A stretch of DNA of 64,000 nt from contig NVUH01000004.1 of NCBI GenBank assembly GCA_002401855.1, positions 1 through 64,000 on the forward strand, written 5' to 3'. Each line of letters begins with the position of its first letter. The first letter of the stretch is position 1. Under the pieces are notes generated by a model. It was given only the letters and a program-made list of their open reading frames with translations. It was not told the origin of the DNA and made no database searches. This DNA comes from Hyphomicrobiales bacterium. Its GTDB lineage: Bacteria; Pseudomonadota; Alphaproteobacteria; Rhizobiales; OSC116. The position numbers and the translations under genes are program-made. Below, in pieces: positions 63,489 to 64,000 of this stretch.

Positions 63489-63857
63489 CTATATTTGATT
63501 TTCAACCGTAACCGTGCGATCGGTGACCACATCGCCTGTGTGGGCGGTGTCGGTGGTTTCGATGAACATGACATAGCATTCATTTTCGGCATGGGGATTG
63601 TGCATGACGCCTTTGGGTACGACGTGAATGTCGCCTTGTTTGAGCATCACATCCCTGCCCTCATATTGCATTTTAAGCTCACCTTTGACGATGAAGAATA
63701 GCTCGTCGCTATCATCATGTTTATGCCAGACGAATTCGTTTTGTATTTTTGCGATTTTTACATATTGATCATTGACTTGCGCTAAGATTTTTGGCGTCCA
63801 CTGGGCGGTGACAGATTTGTAGGCTTCGGTTAGGTTTATGGTTTCGGGTAAAGACAT
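63489..63857 (-). CDS. Cupin-domain protein
   Basis: The 122-residue protein has the cupin metal site WHKHDDSDELFFIVKGELKM (His, His, Glu) and MHNPHAENECYVMF (His), with LKQGDIHVVPKGV between. The sequence resembles small mannose-6-phosphate-isomerase-like cupins of unknown substrate. It is divergent from the SUMF1-like gene. Confidence 0.87.
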   Translation of the reverse strand: MSLPETINLTEAYKSVTAQWTPKILAQVNDQYVKIAKIQNEFVWHKHDDSDELFFIVKGELKMQYEGRDVMLKQGDIHVVPKGVMHNPHAENECYVMFIETTDTAHTGDVVTDRTVTVENQI

Positions 63858-63916
63858 GTTTTTCCATTGCTTAAAATTTTACTCCAGATAAGCTGACGGA
63901 TAAATGGAGTGACATT

Positions 63917-64000
63917 GTGAAATTAGACATCAGAACCGATATGTTAGACCAAATGGTGGAAATTCCAAGTGGAAAAATTAGTTTAAGAGACGATCGGAAA
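63917..64000 (+). CDS. N-terminus of an SUMF1/formylglycine-generating-enzyme-like protein (cut by window edge)
   Basis: The 28 visible residues include MVEIPSGKISLRDDRK, which fits the opening of SUMF1/EgtB/PvdO-type proteins (pattern MVxIPxGxxxLRDDR). A GTG start at 63917 has GGAG seven bases upstream. The call rests on a short fragment. Confidence 0.5.
   Translation, partial: MKLDIRTDMLDQMVEIPSGKISLRDDRK

Noticed and set aside
63441-63701. Plus-strand 86-codon ORF near the right end
   Set aside because: It is antisense to the cupin gene, which has all expected metal ligands.

Overview
The window reads as chromosomal DNA of an alphaproteobacterium of fairly low GC (moderately AT-rich by eye, not computed). 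The pointers are DUF2336 and DUF2852 proteins, a CobN/CobW-type cobalamin locus, a PhoB-type box, a sodium-symporter/histidine-kinase fusion with a LuxR-type partner, and densely packed operons with ATGA or TAATG overlaps. No rRNA, tRNA, CRISPR array or complete prophage was seen. The only mobile element is the last ~95 bp of an IS5-like insertion sequence at the left edge.

Layout. 0-4.6 kb: IS end, then two chemoreceptors on the minus strand. 4.9-9.2 kb: a small membrane protein coupled to an FAH-family hydrolase, a secreted small protein, a nicotinamide phosphoribosyltransferase (NadV) coupled to a HAD phosphatase, then a scar holding the C-terminal remnants of two unrelated genes. 9.2-11.7 kb: a minus-strand operon (secreted OB-like protein, LolD-like ATPase, FtsX-like permease with an acidic/His tandem repeat), probably metal-linked. 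11.8-16.8 kb: alkaline phosphatase with a three-repeat Pho box, a MarR-GNAT fusion, a duplicated ~150 bp noncoding element, a YegD-like Hsp70 and an unrecognised ORF. 16.8-23.7 kb: ferric iron ABC transporter (binding protein and permease, no ATPase) behind a Fur-like box, an Lrp regulator, a PfkB sugar kinase, a Dabb protein and a GGDEF-EAL protein.

23.8-51.1 kb is a nearly complete cobalamin locus in several transcription units: cobA-cobB-cobC-cobD (minus), cbiD-cobK (plus), cbiX-cobH-cobL-cobI-cbiG/cobJ-cobM (plus), cobU-cobW-cobN-cobO (minus), cobT-cobS (plus) and cobQ (minus). It mixes early-cobalt (anaerobic-type) enzymes CbiX, CbiD and CbiG with the late-cobalt (aerobic-type) chelatase subunit CobN. 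CobG, CobF, CobS/CobT chelatase subunits and CobR are not in the window. A CrbS/CrbR-like pair (symporter-kinase and LuxR-type regulator) sits in the middle of the locus.

51.2-56.8 kb: an RND exporter, a DUF1579 secreted protein, a DUF1643 protein, a YihY/BrkB membrane protein with a problematic 5' end, and a DUF2336 protein. 56.9-58.6 kb: glnK-amtB ammonium uptake. 58.9-61.1 kb: two tandem paralogous CelD/BcsL-like acetyltransferases. 61.6-64.0 kb: a WYL-only protein overlapping a TfoX-C-only protein, a ferredoxin-CDGSH-CDGSH protein, a DUF2852 protein, a 26-bp perfect palindrome, a cupin and the start of an SUMF1-like gene. No wholly new system was identified. The best leads are the His-repeat ABC operon, the hybrid cobalamin chemistry and the domain-only regulator pair.
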